Shown: piece after piece, positions 35,691 through 44,006 of the stretch
Layout of the letters: the number at the start of each line of letters is the position of its first letter
Position numbering within the stretch: the stretch's first letter is position 1
Assembly (NCBI GenBank): GCA_025144245.1
Contig: JALXXC010000003.1
Location: forward strand, 124,001 to 188,000
Reading direction: 5' to 3'
DNA length: 64,000 nucleotides
Origin: Corynebacterium sp. p3-SID1145
Lineage (GTDB): Bacteria; Actinomycetota; Actinomycetes; Mycobacteriales; Mycobacteriaceae
Program-made: the position numbers and the translations under genes
Notes under the pieces: generated by a model
What the model saw: the letters and a program-made list of their open reading frames with translations, nothing else
Database searches by the model: none
What the model was told of the DNA's origin: nothing

Positions 35691-37073
35691 TCAACCCCGG
35701 CCCCTTCCCCCTTCCGGCCCAGTAAGAGGCGGGAGCTCGCGGGCGCTCAGCTCGGCGACCACCGCCCACGCATCCGCGGTATCCAGATCGCGCGCCTTCA
35801 TCTTCACCGGTCCCGGCACGAGGTCGAAACGGACGTGCGCCAGATCCATCATGCGCTGCACCGGCCCCTGGCGGTACGTAATCTCCTGGATGTGGGAGAC
35901 ATCGATGAATTCACGCCGCCGGTTGAGCAATCCGTGGCTAGTGGTGGCCCATGTGCTCTGGTCGGGGGCGGGGCGGATGGACAGGGCTTGACGGGAGGCG
36001 TCGAGAGGCGACGGAATACGTGCGCGCTTCGGTGAGCGGAGATCCCATTCGGGCGTGGTGACGTGCTCTGGAGTAAGGGGGCTGATCGCGGCAACCAGTG
36101 CCACTGCCTGGTCGTAGGATCCGACCGGCAAGAGACGCGACGTGCCCGACTGTTTATTGGATTCGCGCCCGTAGCCGGCGATATTCACCGCCACAGCCCA
36201 CCACCCGAACGGCCGCCACAGCATCGGCTGGGACACCCTGATCGCGTGAACGCGGTCGAGCGGCACCGCCTGGCTGCGGCGGTTGGCCAGCCCGTACGAC
36301 AGGTGCATAACCTCCCCGTCCAACGTCGCCGTGTAGCGCCAAGACTGGTCGATCTGCTGCCAGATCTGCGGGATGAAGCCGACCAACGCCGGGACAACCA
36401 CCGCCAACGTCACCTCAGTGAGCACCGGCAACAGCGACATGGCGACAGTAAACACCGTGGACAGGCGCAGCGCCGCGCCCGCGAGAGAGCGGGTGACCGG
36501 GATCGCGGGGATCAGGGCGGGCTCCGAAGTTCCAGTGGTCTCGGTGCTTTCATCCAGGGGCATCTCCGCAGCGGGGTTGTGTGCGGCGATGCGGTGCAGC
36601 AGCTCGCGGCGGAGCTCATCTGCTTCAGCCCGCGGAACATAGCCGATCTCGATCGCTGAATCTGATCCGCCAGCCGCCTCGACACGCACTGCGGCGAGGC
36701 CGAACAGGCGCGGCGCGAAAGGCTCGATGACGTCGACCGCCTGAATGCGGATGTAGCGGGTGGCACGGACCTTGGTGCTGATCAGCCCGCTGCGCATTTC
36801 CACCTCGTTCTCACCGAGACGAAAACCGATACGGGACCACCAGAATTGGGACAGCCCGAGAGCAAACGCAATGACGGCCACGACCACACCGGCGACCTGC
36901 GCGATCTCTGTTGTCGACCACGATTCCGCCGTGCCGCGCTCAATGCCTTCGAGGACAGTGGTGGTGAAGTTGAAGACCAGAAGGGTGGCCAATGCAGCGG
37001 CGACAGCCCAGGCGCGGAGGAAGGGGGTGAGGCGGTGGACGCGTCGATAAGCGGAAGCGTTGGGGTTCGTCAC
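35691..37073 (-). CDS. bacterial PH-domain membrane protein, YdbT-like
   Basis: Membrane protein of 460 aa with N-terminal helices (LRAWAVAAALATLLVFNF; VAGVVVAVIAFALGLSQF) and repeated bacterial PH (bPH2, former DUF304) domains: one after helix 2 (RIGFRLGENEVEMRSGLIST), another in the middle (LDGEVMHLSYGLANRRSQAV) and a third near the end (TTSHGLLNRRREFIDVSHI). It matches the larger partner of the YdbT/YdbS pair; B. subtilis relatives are linked to bacteriocin resistance. The stop lies 6 bp from the convergent trmL, and the start overlaps the YdbS-like gene by ATGA. Confidence 0.85.
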   Translation of the reverse strand: MTNPNASAYRRVHRLTPFLRAWAVAAALATLLVFNFTTTVLEGIERGTAESWSTTEIAQVAGVVVAVIAFALGLSQFWWSRIGFRLGENEVEMRSGLISTKVRATRYIRIQAVDVIEPFAPRLFGLAAVRVEAAGGSDSAIEIGYVPRAEADELRRELLHRIAAHNPAAEMPLDESTETTGTSEPALIPAIPVTRSLAGAALRLSTVFTVAMSLLPVLTEVTLAVVVPALVGFIPQIWQQIDQSWRYTATLDGEVMHLSYGLANRRSQAVPLDRVHAIRVSQPMLWRPFGWWAVAVNIAGYGRESNKQSGTSRLLPVGSYDQAVALVAAISPLTPEHVTTPEWDLRSPKRARIPSPLDASRQALSIRPAPDQSTWATTSHGLLNRRREFIDVSHIQEITYRQGPVQRMMDLAHVRFDLVPGPVKMKARDLDTADAWAVVAELSARELPPLTGPEGGRGRG

Positions 37074-37612
37074 AGGCCGCTCATCCGCTCGCGCGCGTTG
37101 ACGGCGAGGCGCTCGCGCAATGCGTCGGCCTCTGCCGCTTCGAGGCCGGGGATTTTCGCGTCGGTCGAGGCGGACGCGGTGTGGAGCGTGACGCCTTTGA
37201 GGCCGAGCGGGCGCGTGAACGGCCCGGTGGTGACGTCCACGAATTGGATGCGGCCGTAAGGCACCACCGTGAACGTCTGAAACATCTTCCCTTTGGATAT
37301 CAGCAGCTCATTGCCTGTTTCCAACCATCCAAGGTTGCGCACGCGCAGCGGGATCATGATGGCCTGGAACACAAACCACACACCCGTGGCCACCGCGCCG
37401 GTCCACCACGATCCGCCGAGTAATAACTGCGACGCGAGGGAGCTGCCCGCGATGACGAGCGCCCACAACGTCTGCGCGATGTAGCGCGCCGCGATGAGCT
37501 TCCGGGAGACCGGGTTCATCGCGGAGGCGGAGGTGGGCAGGGCGGGCGCGGGGGCGTCGTCAAGTGCGTGCCTAGCGCGGGCGGGCGGGCGCGGCTCGGA
37601 CGGTTGCTCCAT
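37070..37612 (-). CDS. bacterial PH-domain membrane protein, YdbS-like
   Basis: Protein of 180 aa with a Pro/Ala-rich cytosolic start, two hydrophobic segments (about residues 43-85) and one bPH2 domain (LGWLETGNELLISKGKMFQT; VPYGRIQFVDVTTGPFTRPLG). It is the short partner in the YdbS-YdbT gene pair, first in the operon and overlapping the next gene by 4 bp. The two proteins probably form one membrane complex. Specific role in this organism unknown. Confidence 0.86.
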   Translation of the reverse strand: MEQPSEPRPPARARHALDDAPAPALPTSASAMNPVSRKLIAARYIAQTLWALVIAGSSLASQLLLGGSWWTGAVATGVWFVFQAIMIPLRVRNLGWLETGNELLISKGKMFQTFTVVPYGRIQFVDVTTGPFTRPLGLKGVTLHTASASTDAKIPGLEAAEADALRERLAVNARERMSGL

Positions 37613-37622
37613 GTGCGCTACC

Positions 37623-39116
37623 CTACCGCGCAGTGACCTCGCCGAACTTGCGGGCCACGGACGCGAGCACCGCCGGCTTCGTGGCCACCCACGCGCCCGC
37701 GATCACAGCAAGCGAGACCGCGAAAATGATGAAACCGAGCCAGTTGTCCGCGTACACACCCGGATCGACATCCCCGCGCGCCGCGTACATGTTGTTCATA
37801 TTGCGCAGCACGCCCGTGGCCAGAACCAACACGACGTGGATAACCACGAACAGGAGGAAGTAGATCATCACCGGGAAGTGGATTTTGCGCGCCGCTGCCG
37901 CCGGGAAGATCTTATTCGCCGTCTTCCACTCGTTCTTCCACCAGTAACTCATTCGCACGCCCGACGCGATCGCCAGCGGCGCCGCGATGAACACCGTGAC
38001 GAAGTACGCCAGCTGCTGCAACGCGTTGTAATTCACCCACGCGTTCTCCGTGGGCCAATCCAGGCTCAGGTACTGCAGACCCGCCGACAGCGCATTCGGG
38101 AACACTTCCCAGCTCGTCGGCACCACGCGCATCCACTGGCCTGTCACTGCGAGAAGCACAACGAAGATCACACCGTTGACGATCCACAGCACATCCAGCA
38201 TCAAGTGGATCCACAGCGTCAGGCTGATCTTCTTCCCACCGCGCTTCGGCCGCCAGTACGCGTCCGGTTTGCGCTGCGTGCGCACCTGCCAACCCGTCTT
38301 CACGATCAACGCCATCAAGAACATATTGAAAAAGTGCGACCAGCCGACCCACGCAGGCAACCCCACCGGTGCATTCTCCGGCAGGGGGTTCTCACCCGGG
38401 AAGCGTGCCAGGAAGTCCTGTCCCGCACCACTTCCCAGAAACGCCTTCGACACCATGATAGCCAGCGCCAACAGCACGACTGCGCCCAACACGCCGAACA
38501 CAGCTAATCGACGCCAACCGCTGCCCTCCCCTTGCGAGCTCGCTGCCGGCTTCGTGGCCGCTGGTGTCTTGGCTTCCGGTTTTTTCGCTGCAGGTTTATC
38601 CGCGTTGTCCGGCTTTGTAGGGGCGGGGTTCGCTGCGGCCGCAGGTTTTGCGGGGGCCGTTGGCTTCGCGCTCCCCGGTGTGGCCGGAGCTGCTGGCGGT
38701 TTCGGCGCAGCCCCGCCCGGCGCGGCCGGTGCCGCGGGTGGTTTGGGCGCGGAGGCTCCCGGTGCAGCGGGCGGTTTCGGCGCAGTTGGCGGCTTCGGCG
38801 CCGCGTTTCCAGGTGCGGACGGTGTCACCGGAGGCTTCGGCGCGCCAGCGGTGGGTGCTGCGGGAGGCTTCGGTGCTGCCGCGGCCGGCGGAGCGGGGAC
38901 AGCGGCACCCGGCGCGGATGGAGCAGCTGGCGGCTTAGGCGCTGCCGGGGCTACCGGCGCCGCGGGAGCGGCGGGTGGCTTCGGCGCCGCGGGAGCCTTT
39001 GGAGCAGAAGCGCCTGGCGCCTGGGGCGCTGCGGGGGCCCCAGGCGCTGCGGGCGGCTTGGGGGCTGCCGGAACGTCGTTGGGCGATGCTGCCTTCGGAA
39101 TATTGTTGCTAGTCAT
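37623..39116 (-). CDS. cytochrome b/b6-like membrane protein with long Pro/Ala-rich N-terminus
   Basis: Protein of 497 aa. The first about 190 residues are almost entirely Pro, Ala and Lys in repeats such as APKPPAAPA, then a helix (LAVFGVLGAVVLLALAIMV). The rest is a four-helix membrane domain of the cytochrome b561/formate dehydrogenase gamma type, with His residues placed for heme: WSHFFNMFL, LWIHLMLDVLW, KIHFPVMIYF and FVVIHVVLVL. An electron-transfer role at the membrane is inferred; no partner dehydrogenase is adjacent. The extension may cross or bind the cell wall. Confidence 0.78.
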   Translation of the reverse strand: MTSNNIPKAASPNDVPAAPKPPAAPGAPAAPQAPGASAPKAPAAPKPPAAPAAPVAPAAPKPPAAPSAPGAAVPAPPAAAAPKPPAAPTAGAPKPPVTPSAPGNAAPKPPTAPKPPAAPGASAPKPPAAPAAPGGAAPKPPAAPATPGSAKPTAPAKPAAAANPAPTKPDNADKPAAKKPEAKTPAATKPAASSQGEGSGWRRLAVFGVLGAVVLLALAIMVSKAFLGSGAGQDFLARFPGENPLPENAPVGLPAWVGWSHFFNMFLMALIVKTGWQVRTQRKPDAYWRPKRGGKKISLTLWIHLMLDVLWIVNGVIFVVLLAVTGQWMRVVPTSWEVFPNALSAGLQYLSLDWPTENAWVNYNALQQLAYFVTVFIAAPLAIASGVRMSYWWKNEWKTANKIFPAAAARKIHFPVMIYFLLFVVIHVVLVLATGVLRNMNNMYAARGDVDPGVYADNWLGFIIFAVSLAVIAGAWVATKPAVLASVARKFGEVTAR

Positions 39117-39177
39117 CGCTGCTTAGATTATCCAAGCCGATCAGTTGGGTGGAATCGAACCTAGTGCGGTTAGGGGT

Positions 39178-39692
39178 TTAAATTCGCCCGAGTTCCCGCC
39201 AGCGGGTAAGCACCCGGACTTGCAGCAGTACTGGATAAAGGTGGCCGAACACGCCGATGAGCACGAGGACCAGCGACACCACCCATCCACCGGCAATGCC
39301 TGCCCAGATAGCGGCGACGATGTGAAGCAGCAGCGCCCACGTGTGGCCAGCGGCGGACGCTTGGACAGGCCGTGAATTCCTGATTGTCCTGTTTGCGTCA
39401 GATTCACCGGATTGCTCGTCGCGCAGTGCGATGATCAGCCGGTTCCAACCGACTGCGGAGAGAAGGGAGTTGAAGAGGGGAGGGAGAGGCGTCGATAAGC
39501 GTTGTGCGAGAGCGACAAACGATCCCACAGTGAGCGCGGGACGTGGCGCTCGAGAGAATCGCCGGCGAAAGGCGCGAGCCCGAAGCCGAGGAGAATGGCT
39601 GTGATGGCGAAGCCCACGGAGTTAGCACCCACCGATGTGGCCACAATGACGAGACCGAGAACCGCAGCGACCGTGGCGAACAGTGCGATCAC
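39178..39692 (-). pseudogene. frameshifted small membrane protein (CrtO-acyltransferase-like)
   Basis: Two minus-strand frames form one protein. The first (start 39692, MIALFATVAAVLGLVIVATS ... LWDRLSLSHNAYRRLSLP) runs out of frame near 39480; the second continues with LFNSLLSAVGWNRLIIAL and membrane helices ending GHLYPVLLQVRVL. Restoring one base in the C/G run at about 39477-39487 would join them as SLPLFNSLLSAVGWNR. The pattern (YRRL-P, GWNR, LYPVLLQ) recalls glycosyl-diaponeurosporenoate acyltransferase-type proteins. It may be a decayed gene, a phase-variable homopolymer or a sequencing error. Confidence 0.6.
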
Positions 39693-39729
39693 TGGGTTTC
39701 AACTCCTCTGGGTATCAAACAAACGATAC

Positions 39730-39757
39730 GGTACTATATTTGGTACCATTTAGACAT
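39730..39757 (+). promoter_or_regulatory. hicAB promoter/operator candidate
   Basis: An AT-rich patch in GC-rich surroundings with two GGTAC units (39730-39734 and 39742-39746), the second inside the palindrome TGGTACCA, flanking TATATT. A TTAGAC follows at 39750. This fits a promoter with an overlapping operator for autoregulation by HicB. Inferred from position and symmetry. Confidence 0.4.
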
Positions 39758-39788
39758 AGGGTCAAGTATCCAAGAGATCTTGAGAAAG

Positions 39789-40016
39789 ATGCGCTCGAAC
39801 CCATCTAACATACGGTTCACTGAGTTAAAGAAGGTATGCAATCACCACTTCGGCGAGCCGAGAAACCGCGGTAGCTCGCACTTCATCTATAAGACTCCGT
39901 GGCCCGGCGACCCACGGGTAAACATTCAGGACAAAGGTGGTGCTGCCAAGCCTTACCAGGTTCGACAAGTTTTGAGCGCCATTGACCATCTTAGGGAGAA
40001 TTCACATGAACGCTGA
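39789..40016 (+). CDS. hicA: HicA-type mRNA interferase toxin
   Basis: Toxin of 75 aa with the small dsRBD-like HicA fold: IRFTELKKVCNHHFG, then RGSSHFIYKTP with the catalytic His in the G-S-S-H-F motif, and GGAAKPYQVRQVLSAID near the end. It cleaves mRNA in characterised members. The ATG at 39789 follows a GAGAAAG ribosome site; the open frame continues upstream but without similarity. It overlaps the HicB gene by 11 bp. Confidence 0.88.
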   Translation: MRSNPSNIRFTELKKVCNHHFGEPRNRGSSHFIYKTPWPGDPRVNIQDKGGAAKPYQVRQVLSAIDHLRENSHER

Positions 40017-40332
40017 CAAATACACCTATCAGGTTGGCTGGTCCCAGGAGGACGAGCAGTTCGTTGCAACGGTCCGGGAGTTCCCGTCACTGTCCTGGCT
40101 GGAAGATTCCCGAGACGCCGCCGAAAAAGGCATCCTTTCCCTCGTCGAGGAGGTTTTGGCGGACCTTTTAGAAAGCGGCGATCCAGTCCCACAACCGCTT
40201 GGGATGCGTGAGTTCTCCGGGCGGTTCAATGTCCGCATTTCACCGTCGCTCCACCGGAAGCTCGTTGACGAAGCTGAAAATGAGGGGATCTCGCTCAATG
40301 CCCTCGTGACCCAAAAGCTGGCCTCTGCCTGA
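40006..40332 (+). CDS. hicB: HicB-family antitoxin with ribbon-helix-helix domain
   Basis: Antitoxin of 108 aa. The N-terminal HicB fold (KYTYQVGWSQEDEQFVATV, then EFPSLSWLEDSRDAAEKGI) binds the toxin; the C-terminal part (FNVRISPSLHRKLVDEAENE, then GISLNALVTQKL) is a ribbon-helix-helix DNA-binding unit. The ATG at 40006 has AGGGAGAA 6 bases upstream; an earlier in-frame ATG at 39982 has no such site. It is the second gene of a toxin-first hicAB operon. Confidence 0.9.
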   Translation: MNADKYTYQVGWSQEDEQFVATVREFPSLSWLEDSRDAAEKGILSLVEEVLADLLESGDPVPQPLGMREFSGRFNVRISPSLHRKLVDEAENEGISLNALVTQKLASA

Positions 40333-40363
40333 GGCTGAGAAAGACATTTGGAACGCACCAACG

Positions 40364-40464
40364 GGTGAATCTGTTTACATCAGCACGATCTTGCTAAATG
40401 CCGAAATCGCGATGACCTTTCCTTATAAAACATGTCGCACATGGGGCATGTAAACAGATTCACC
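40364..40464. repeat. inverted-repeat element A (MITE-like)
   Basis: A 101-bp element bounded by perfect 17-bp inverted repeats, GGTGAATCTGTTTACAT and its complement. The interior is AT-richer than the surroundings and contains CTTATAAAACATG. A divergent relative is element B at 40557-40660. Just outside, GGTCGGT-AGAG-ACCGACC (40465-40482) can form a separate hairpin. No transposase gene in the window matches these ends. Confidence 0.75.
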
Positions 40465-40556
40465 GGTCGGTAGAGACCGACCACCGCGAACGCTCCAGGC
40501 AGCACCGGCGCGGCGGGCGCAGCGAACGAAGTGGGAGCCGCCAGTGCGAGAACTAC

Positions 40557-40660
40557 GGTGGATCTGCTTTACATTTGGGCCCTCTGCCCTGCATAGTTAA
40601 AATCCCCTGACATGGGCTTATAAGAAATGACACACTTTGGGAATGCAAAGTAGATCCACC
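40557..40660. repeat. inverted-repeat element B (MITE-like)
   Basis: A 104-bp element with imperfect 18-bp inverted ends, GGTGGATCTGCTTTACAT against GGTGGATCTACTTTGCAT when reversed. The right half (GCTTATAAGAAATGACACAC ... ATGCAAAG) aligns with the right half of element A (CCTTATAAAACATGTCGCAC ... ATGTAAAC), so the two share ancestry. Together they fill most of the 383-bp gap between hicB and dnaE2, which holds no gene. Confidence 0.75.
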
Positions 40661-40715
40661 CGCCTGCAAGGGCCAACCAGACTCGCCTCCTTCTAAGACC
40701 TGCCCCGAGCACGCG

Positions 40716-43700
40716 CTACCGGAAATCGCGGGACCCGCGGGTGAGCCACTCCCCCATCTCCAGCGGCTCGAGCTTGTCGGCGAGAACGCTGACGGCTCCG
40801 GAGGCGTTCTCGACTTTGCCGCGGACGATGAGGGCTTTGGCGGTGCGGGCGAGAATCTTCTGCCGGTTCCACAGGCCTTTGGGGATGATGATGTTGGTCA
40901 GGCCGGTCTCATCTTCCATGCCGAGGAAGGTGACGCCGGCGGCGGTGCGTGGGGCCTGGCGGTGCGTGACCACACCGGCGACGCGGACGCGGGTGCCGTC
41001 GGGGGCGTGTTTCAGGTCGGCGGCGGTTAGGACGTTGGCGCGGCGGAGGGAATCGCGCAGCATGTCCATGGGCATGAGCCCCGGGGTGACGCCGGTGGCG
41101 GCGATGTCGGTGGCCATGAGCTCGAAGGGGGTCATGCCGGGCAGGGAGGGGGCGTCGATAGCTGACAGGCCGGGGAGCATGCCGTCGCGTTCGGTGGCGG
41201 CGACACCCGCTTGCCACAGAGCTTGTCGACGATCCACCCCGAAGCAGTCCAACGCCCCCGCACGCGCGAGTGCCTCGACGTGCTCCACCGACAAGTCGGC
41301 GCGGCGGGACAGGTCCGGGATTCCGGTGAAAGCGCTGGATGCCTGCTCAATCTCAATCCTTTCTGCAGCCTTCGAGCCGAGCCCTTTGATCAGATTCAAC
41401 CCGACGCGGATGGTGCCAGAGTCGATGCAGCGGGCCTCCACGCCCGAGGCGTTGACGCTGACAGGCAGCACGTCAATGCCGTGGCGGCGGGCATCCTGGA
41501 TCAGGGACTGGGGCGAGTAGAAGCCCATCGGCTGGGCGCGCAGCAGCCCGACGCAGAACTCCGCCGGGTAGTAGCGCTTGAACCAGGCCGAAAAATACAC
41601 CAAGGACGCGAACGACTGGGAGTGGGATTCGGGGAACCCGTAGGCGGCGAATGCGACGATCTTCTGCCACAACCGGTCGGCCACCGCTTCGCTAATCCGG
41701 TTGGTGGCCCAGCACCCGTCGAAGAACCGTTGGCGCAGGGCGGCCATCTTGGCGGGCGAGCGTTTGGAGCCCATGGCGCGGCGCAGGGAATCGGCCTCGG
41801 CGCCGGAGAAGCCTGCGGCGTCGACGGCGATCTGCATGAGTTGTTCCTGGAACAGAGGGATGCCGAGGGTCTTGCCCAGGGAGCGCTCGAGGACGGGGTG
41901 GTCGTACTCGACGGGCTCAAGACCATCCCGCCGGCGCAGGTAGGGGTGGACGGAGCCGCCCTGAATGGGCCCCGGCCTGATCAGCGCGACTTCGACGACG
42001 AGGTCGAAGAACCGGCGGGGTTTGAGCCGGGGCAGGGTGTTCAGCTGCGCGCGGGATTCCACCTGGAAGACGCCGACGGCATCGGCGCGGCAGAGCATGT
42101 CGTAGACGCTGGGATCAGCCAGATCGAGCTCCCACAGACGAACCTCACGCCCGGTGGTTTCGCGGACGAGGTCGATCATGTGGTGCAGCGCTTCGAGCAT
42201 GCCGAGCCCCAGCAGGTCGAATTTGACCAGGCCGGCGGCAGCGCAGTCGTCCTTGTCCCACTGCACGACAGAGCGCCCTTCCATGCGCGCCCACTCCACC
42301 GGAACGACATCGGCGATGGGGCGGTCGCAGATGACCATGCCGCCGGAGTGGATGCCCAGGTGGCGGGGCTGGCCTTTCAGTTGGGCGGCCAGTGACTCGA
42401 CGAGCGAGGGAGGGGACGCGAGGCCTTTGGACCAGGCGTCGGCGGCGCCGGCCGGGTAGCCGAGGGCGCGGGCGGCATCGCGGACGGCACCTTTGGTGCG
42501 GTAGGTGATCACGTTGGCCACCTGCGCGGCGTTGTCGCGCCCGTAGGTGGAATAGGTGTACTGGATGACCTCTTCGCGGCGGCCGGATTCGATGTCGATG
42601 TCGATGTCGGGCGGGCCGTCGCGGTCCGGGGAGAGGAAGCGCTCGAAGAGCAGGCCGGCAGAGATCGGCTCCACGTTCGTGATGCCGAGGGCGAAGCACA
42701 CCGCGGAATTCGCCGCCGATCCGCGCCCCTGACACAGGATATTGGCCCCGCGACAAAACGAGACGAGGTCGTCGACGATCAAGAAATAGCCGGGAAAGCC
42801 GAGCTGCTCAATGACGCGGAGTTCGTGCTCGATCTGGGCGCGGGCGCGTTCGCGCACGTCGACAGGACGGGAGGCGTACCGTTCGCGGCCGCGTTTATCC
42901 ACGAGGTGCCGCAGCCAGCTCATCTCGTCGTGGCCGTCGGGCGTGGGAAAGCGCGGCAGCCGCGGCACGACGAGGTCGAGGGTGAACGCGCACTGTTCCG
43001 CCAGCTCCACGGTGTATTCGAGGGCGTCGGCACAGTCGGGGGCCATGGCCAACAGTTGCTCCCCGGAGCGCAGCCAGTTCGCGCCCATCGGGTGCACGTC
43101 GCGGTACGAAGAAGCAATTGCTTGACGACGCCCCAATGCCCTCTTCGCCCCCGCCAACCTCGCCTGATCCCGGGTAGCTGCCCCGGGAGCAGCAGTGATA
43201 ATGGCTGGGATCTCGGGGTGGGCACGCAGCGCCGCATGCCGGTCAGAGTCTTCGGGCAGCATGGAAACTTCGAATTCCCTGACCACTCGGTCTATTTTGA
43301 AATATTCGATCAGATCATCGATACGCTCAGCCCAGCGCCACCCGGCCAGGGCAATGCAGGTGCCGTCCAGCTCGGCGGCGATATCGGGCAGCGGAGGATA
43401 ATGCAGCACGCCTTTCACCCCTCCCGCCATATGCGCGCGGGCCATCAGGCGGGACAGGCGGCGGTACCCCTCGGGGCCGCGGGCGATGAGGGGAAGGGGT
43501 GGGGCGTCGAGAAGCGAGAGCTCGGCGCCGAATACCGCGGGCATGTCCGCTTCGGCGGCCGCCTCGGCGAATTTGACGGCACCGTAGAAACCATCCCTGT
43601 CCAGCACGCCGAGCGCGGAGAGGCCGAGTTCCCGGGCCCGGGCGACGAGCTCTTCGGGCTCGCTGGCGCCGCCGGTATCCGACAGGAAACTGTACGTCGA

Positions 43701-43865
43701 GACGGCGTGCAACTCCGCGAACGGGACAGCGGTCTTGCCGCGGGGAATGCGCTCGCGCGCGGGCGCGCGGGTGTGGTCGACAGGCACAGGAGCGGGCCCG
43801 GGGCGACCAGAGAGCACGCGCTCCAGCCGCGACCAGGACAAGCCCTCTCCGCCGCGAAAATCCAC
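40716..43865 (-). CDS. dnaE2: error-prone DNA polymerase DnaE2
   Basis: C-family polymerase of 1049 aa used for damage-induced mutagenic translesion synthesis together with ImuA' and ImuB. A PHP domain is at the start (FAELHAVSTYSFLSDTGGAS), the polymerase core carries the catalytic Asp pair in PDIDIDIESGRREEVIQY, and the C-terminal OB-fold (RVRVAGVVTHRQAP, then VTFLGMEDETG) is typical. Length is right for DnaE2 rather than replicative DnaE1. The start is GTG at 43865, 6 bp after a TATTCT -10 and just downstream of a LexA-like box. Confidence 0.95.
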   Translation of the reverse strand: MDFRGGEGLSWSRLERVLSGRPGPAPVPVDHTRAPARERIPRGKTAVPFAELHAVSTYSFLSDTGGASEPEELVARARELGLSALGVLDRDGFYGAVKFAEAAAEADMPAVFGAELSLLDAPPLPLIARGPEGYRRLSRLMARAHMAGGVKGVLHYPPLPDIAAELDGTCIALAGWRWAERIDDLIEYFKIDRVVREFEVSMLPEDSDRHAALRAHPEIPAIITAAPGAATRDQARLAGAKRALGRRQAIASSYRDVHPMGANWLRSGEQLLAMAPDCADALEYTVELAEQCAFTLDLVVPRLPRFPTPDGHDEMSWLRHLVDKRGRERYASRPVDVRERARAQIEHELRVIEQLGFPGYFLIVDDLVSFCRGANILCQGRGSAANSAVCFALGITNVEPISAGLLFERFLSPDRDGPPDIDIDIESGRREEVIQYTYSTYGRDNAAQVANVITYRTKGAVRDAARALGYPAGAADAWSKGLASPPSLVESLAAQLKGQPRHLGIHSGGMVICDRPIADVVPVEWARMEGRSVVQWDKDDCAAAGLVKFDLLGLGMLEALHHMIDLVRETTGREVRLWELDLADPSVYDMLCRADAVGVFQVESRAQLNTLPRLKPRRFFDLVVEVALIRPGPIQGGSVHPYLRRRDGLEPVEYDHPVLERSLGKTLGIPLFQEQLMQIAVDAAGFSGAEADSLRRAMGSKRSPAKMAALRQRFFDGCWATNRISEAVADRLWQKIVAFAAYGFPESHSQSFASLVYFSAWFKRYYPAEFCVGLLRAQPMGFYSPQSLIQDARRHGIDVLPVSVNASGVEARCIDSGTIRVGLNLIKGLGSKAAERIEIEQASSAFTGIPDLSRRADLSVEHVEALARAGALDCFGVDRRQALWQAGVAATERDGMLPGLSAIDAPSLPGMTPFELMATDIAATGVTPGLMPMDMLRDSLRRANVLTAADLKHAPDGTRVRVAGVVTHRQAPRTAAGVTFLGMEDETGLTNIIIPKGLWNRQKILARTAKALIVRGKVENASGAVSVLADKLEPLEMGEWLTRGSRDFR

Positions 43866-43883
43866 GCGCCCAGAATAACTCTT

Positions 43884-43899
43884 TCGAAACTGTGTTCCA
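43884..43899 (-). promoter_or_regulatory. LexA-like SOS box for dnaE2
   Basis: TCGAAACTGTGTTCCA matches the actinobacterial LexA pattern TCGAAMANNTGTTYGA at 12 of 14 defined positions by eye. It lies 19-34 bp upstream of the dnaE2 GTG, overlapping the expected -35 region, with the -10 TATTCT at 43877-43872 on the minus strand. SOS control of dnaE2 is established in mycobacteria. Confidence 0.6.
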
Positions 43900-43928
43900 A
43901 CCCCGGATTAAGTGGGGCCCACCCAAAC

Positions 43929-43944
43929 TAGACTAAGCGGTACA
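43929..43944 (+). promoter_or_regulatory. candidate McbR-like site upstream of metQ
   Basis: TAGAC-TAAGCG-GTACA has the left half of the McbR pattern TAGAC-N6-GTCTA and only GT--A of the right half. It lies 63 bp before the metQ ATG. Weaker than the metY site, but it occurs upstream of the other methionine transcription unit in this window. Confidence 0.3.
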
Positions 43945-44006
43945 CACGGTGTTACATTTTCCTCACGTTCATTTCCCGACGACTTAAAGAAAGAGCAGGA
44001 AGCGAC

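Noticed and set aside
38050..39126. 358-aa Gly/Ala-rich frame opposite the Pro/Ala extension
   Set aside because: Complement of the PAPKP repeats naturally reads as Gly/Ala; looks PE/PGRS-like only by composition.
40333..40715. CRISPR array or rRNA/tRNA fragment in the hicB-dnaE2 gap
   Set aside because: Only two inverted, diverged elements; no direct repeats with spacers and no cloverleaf.
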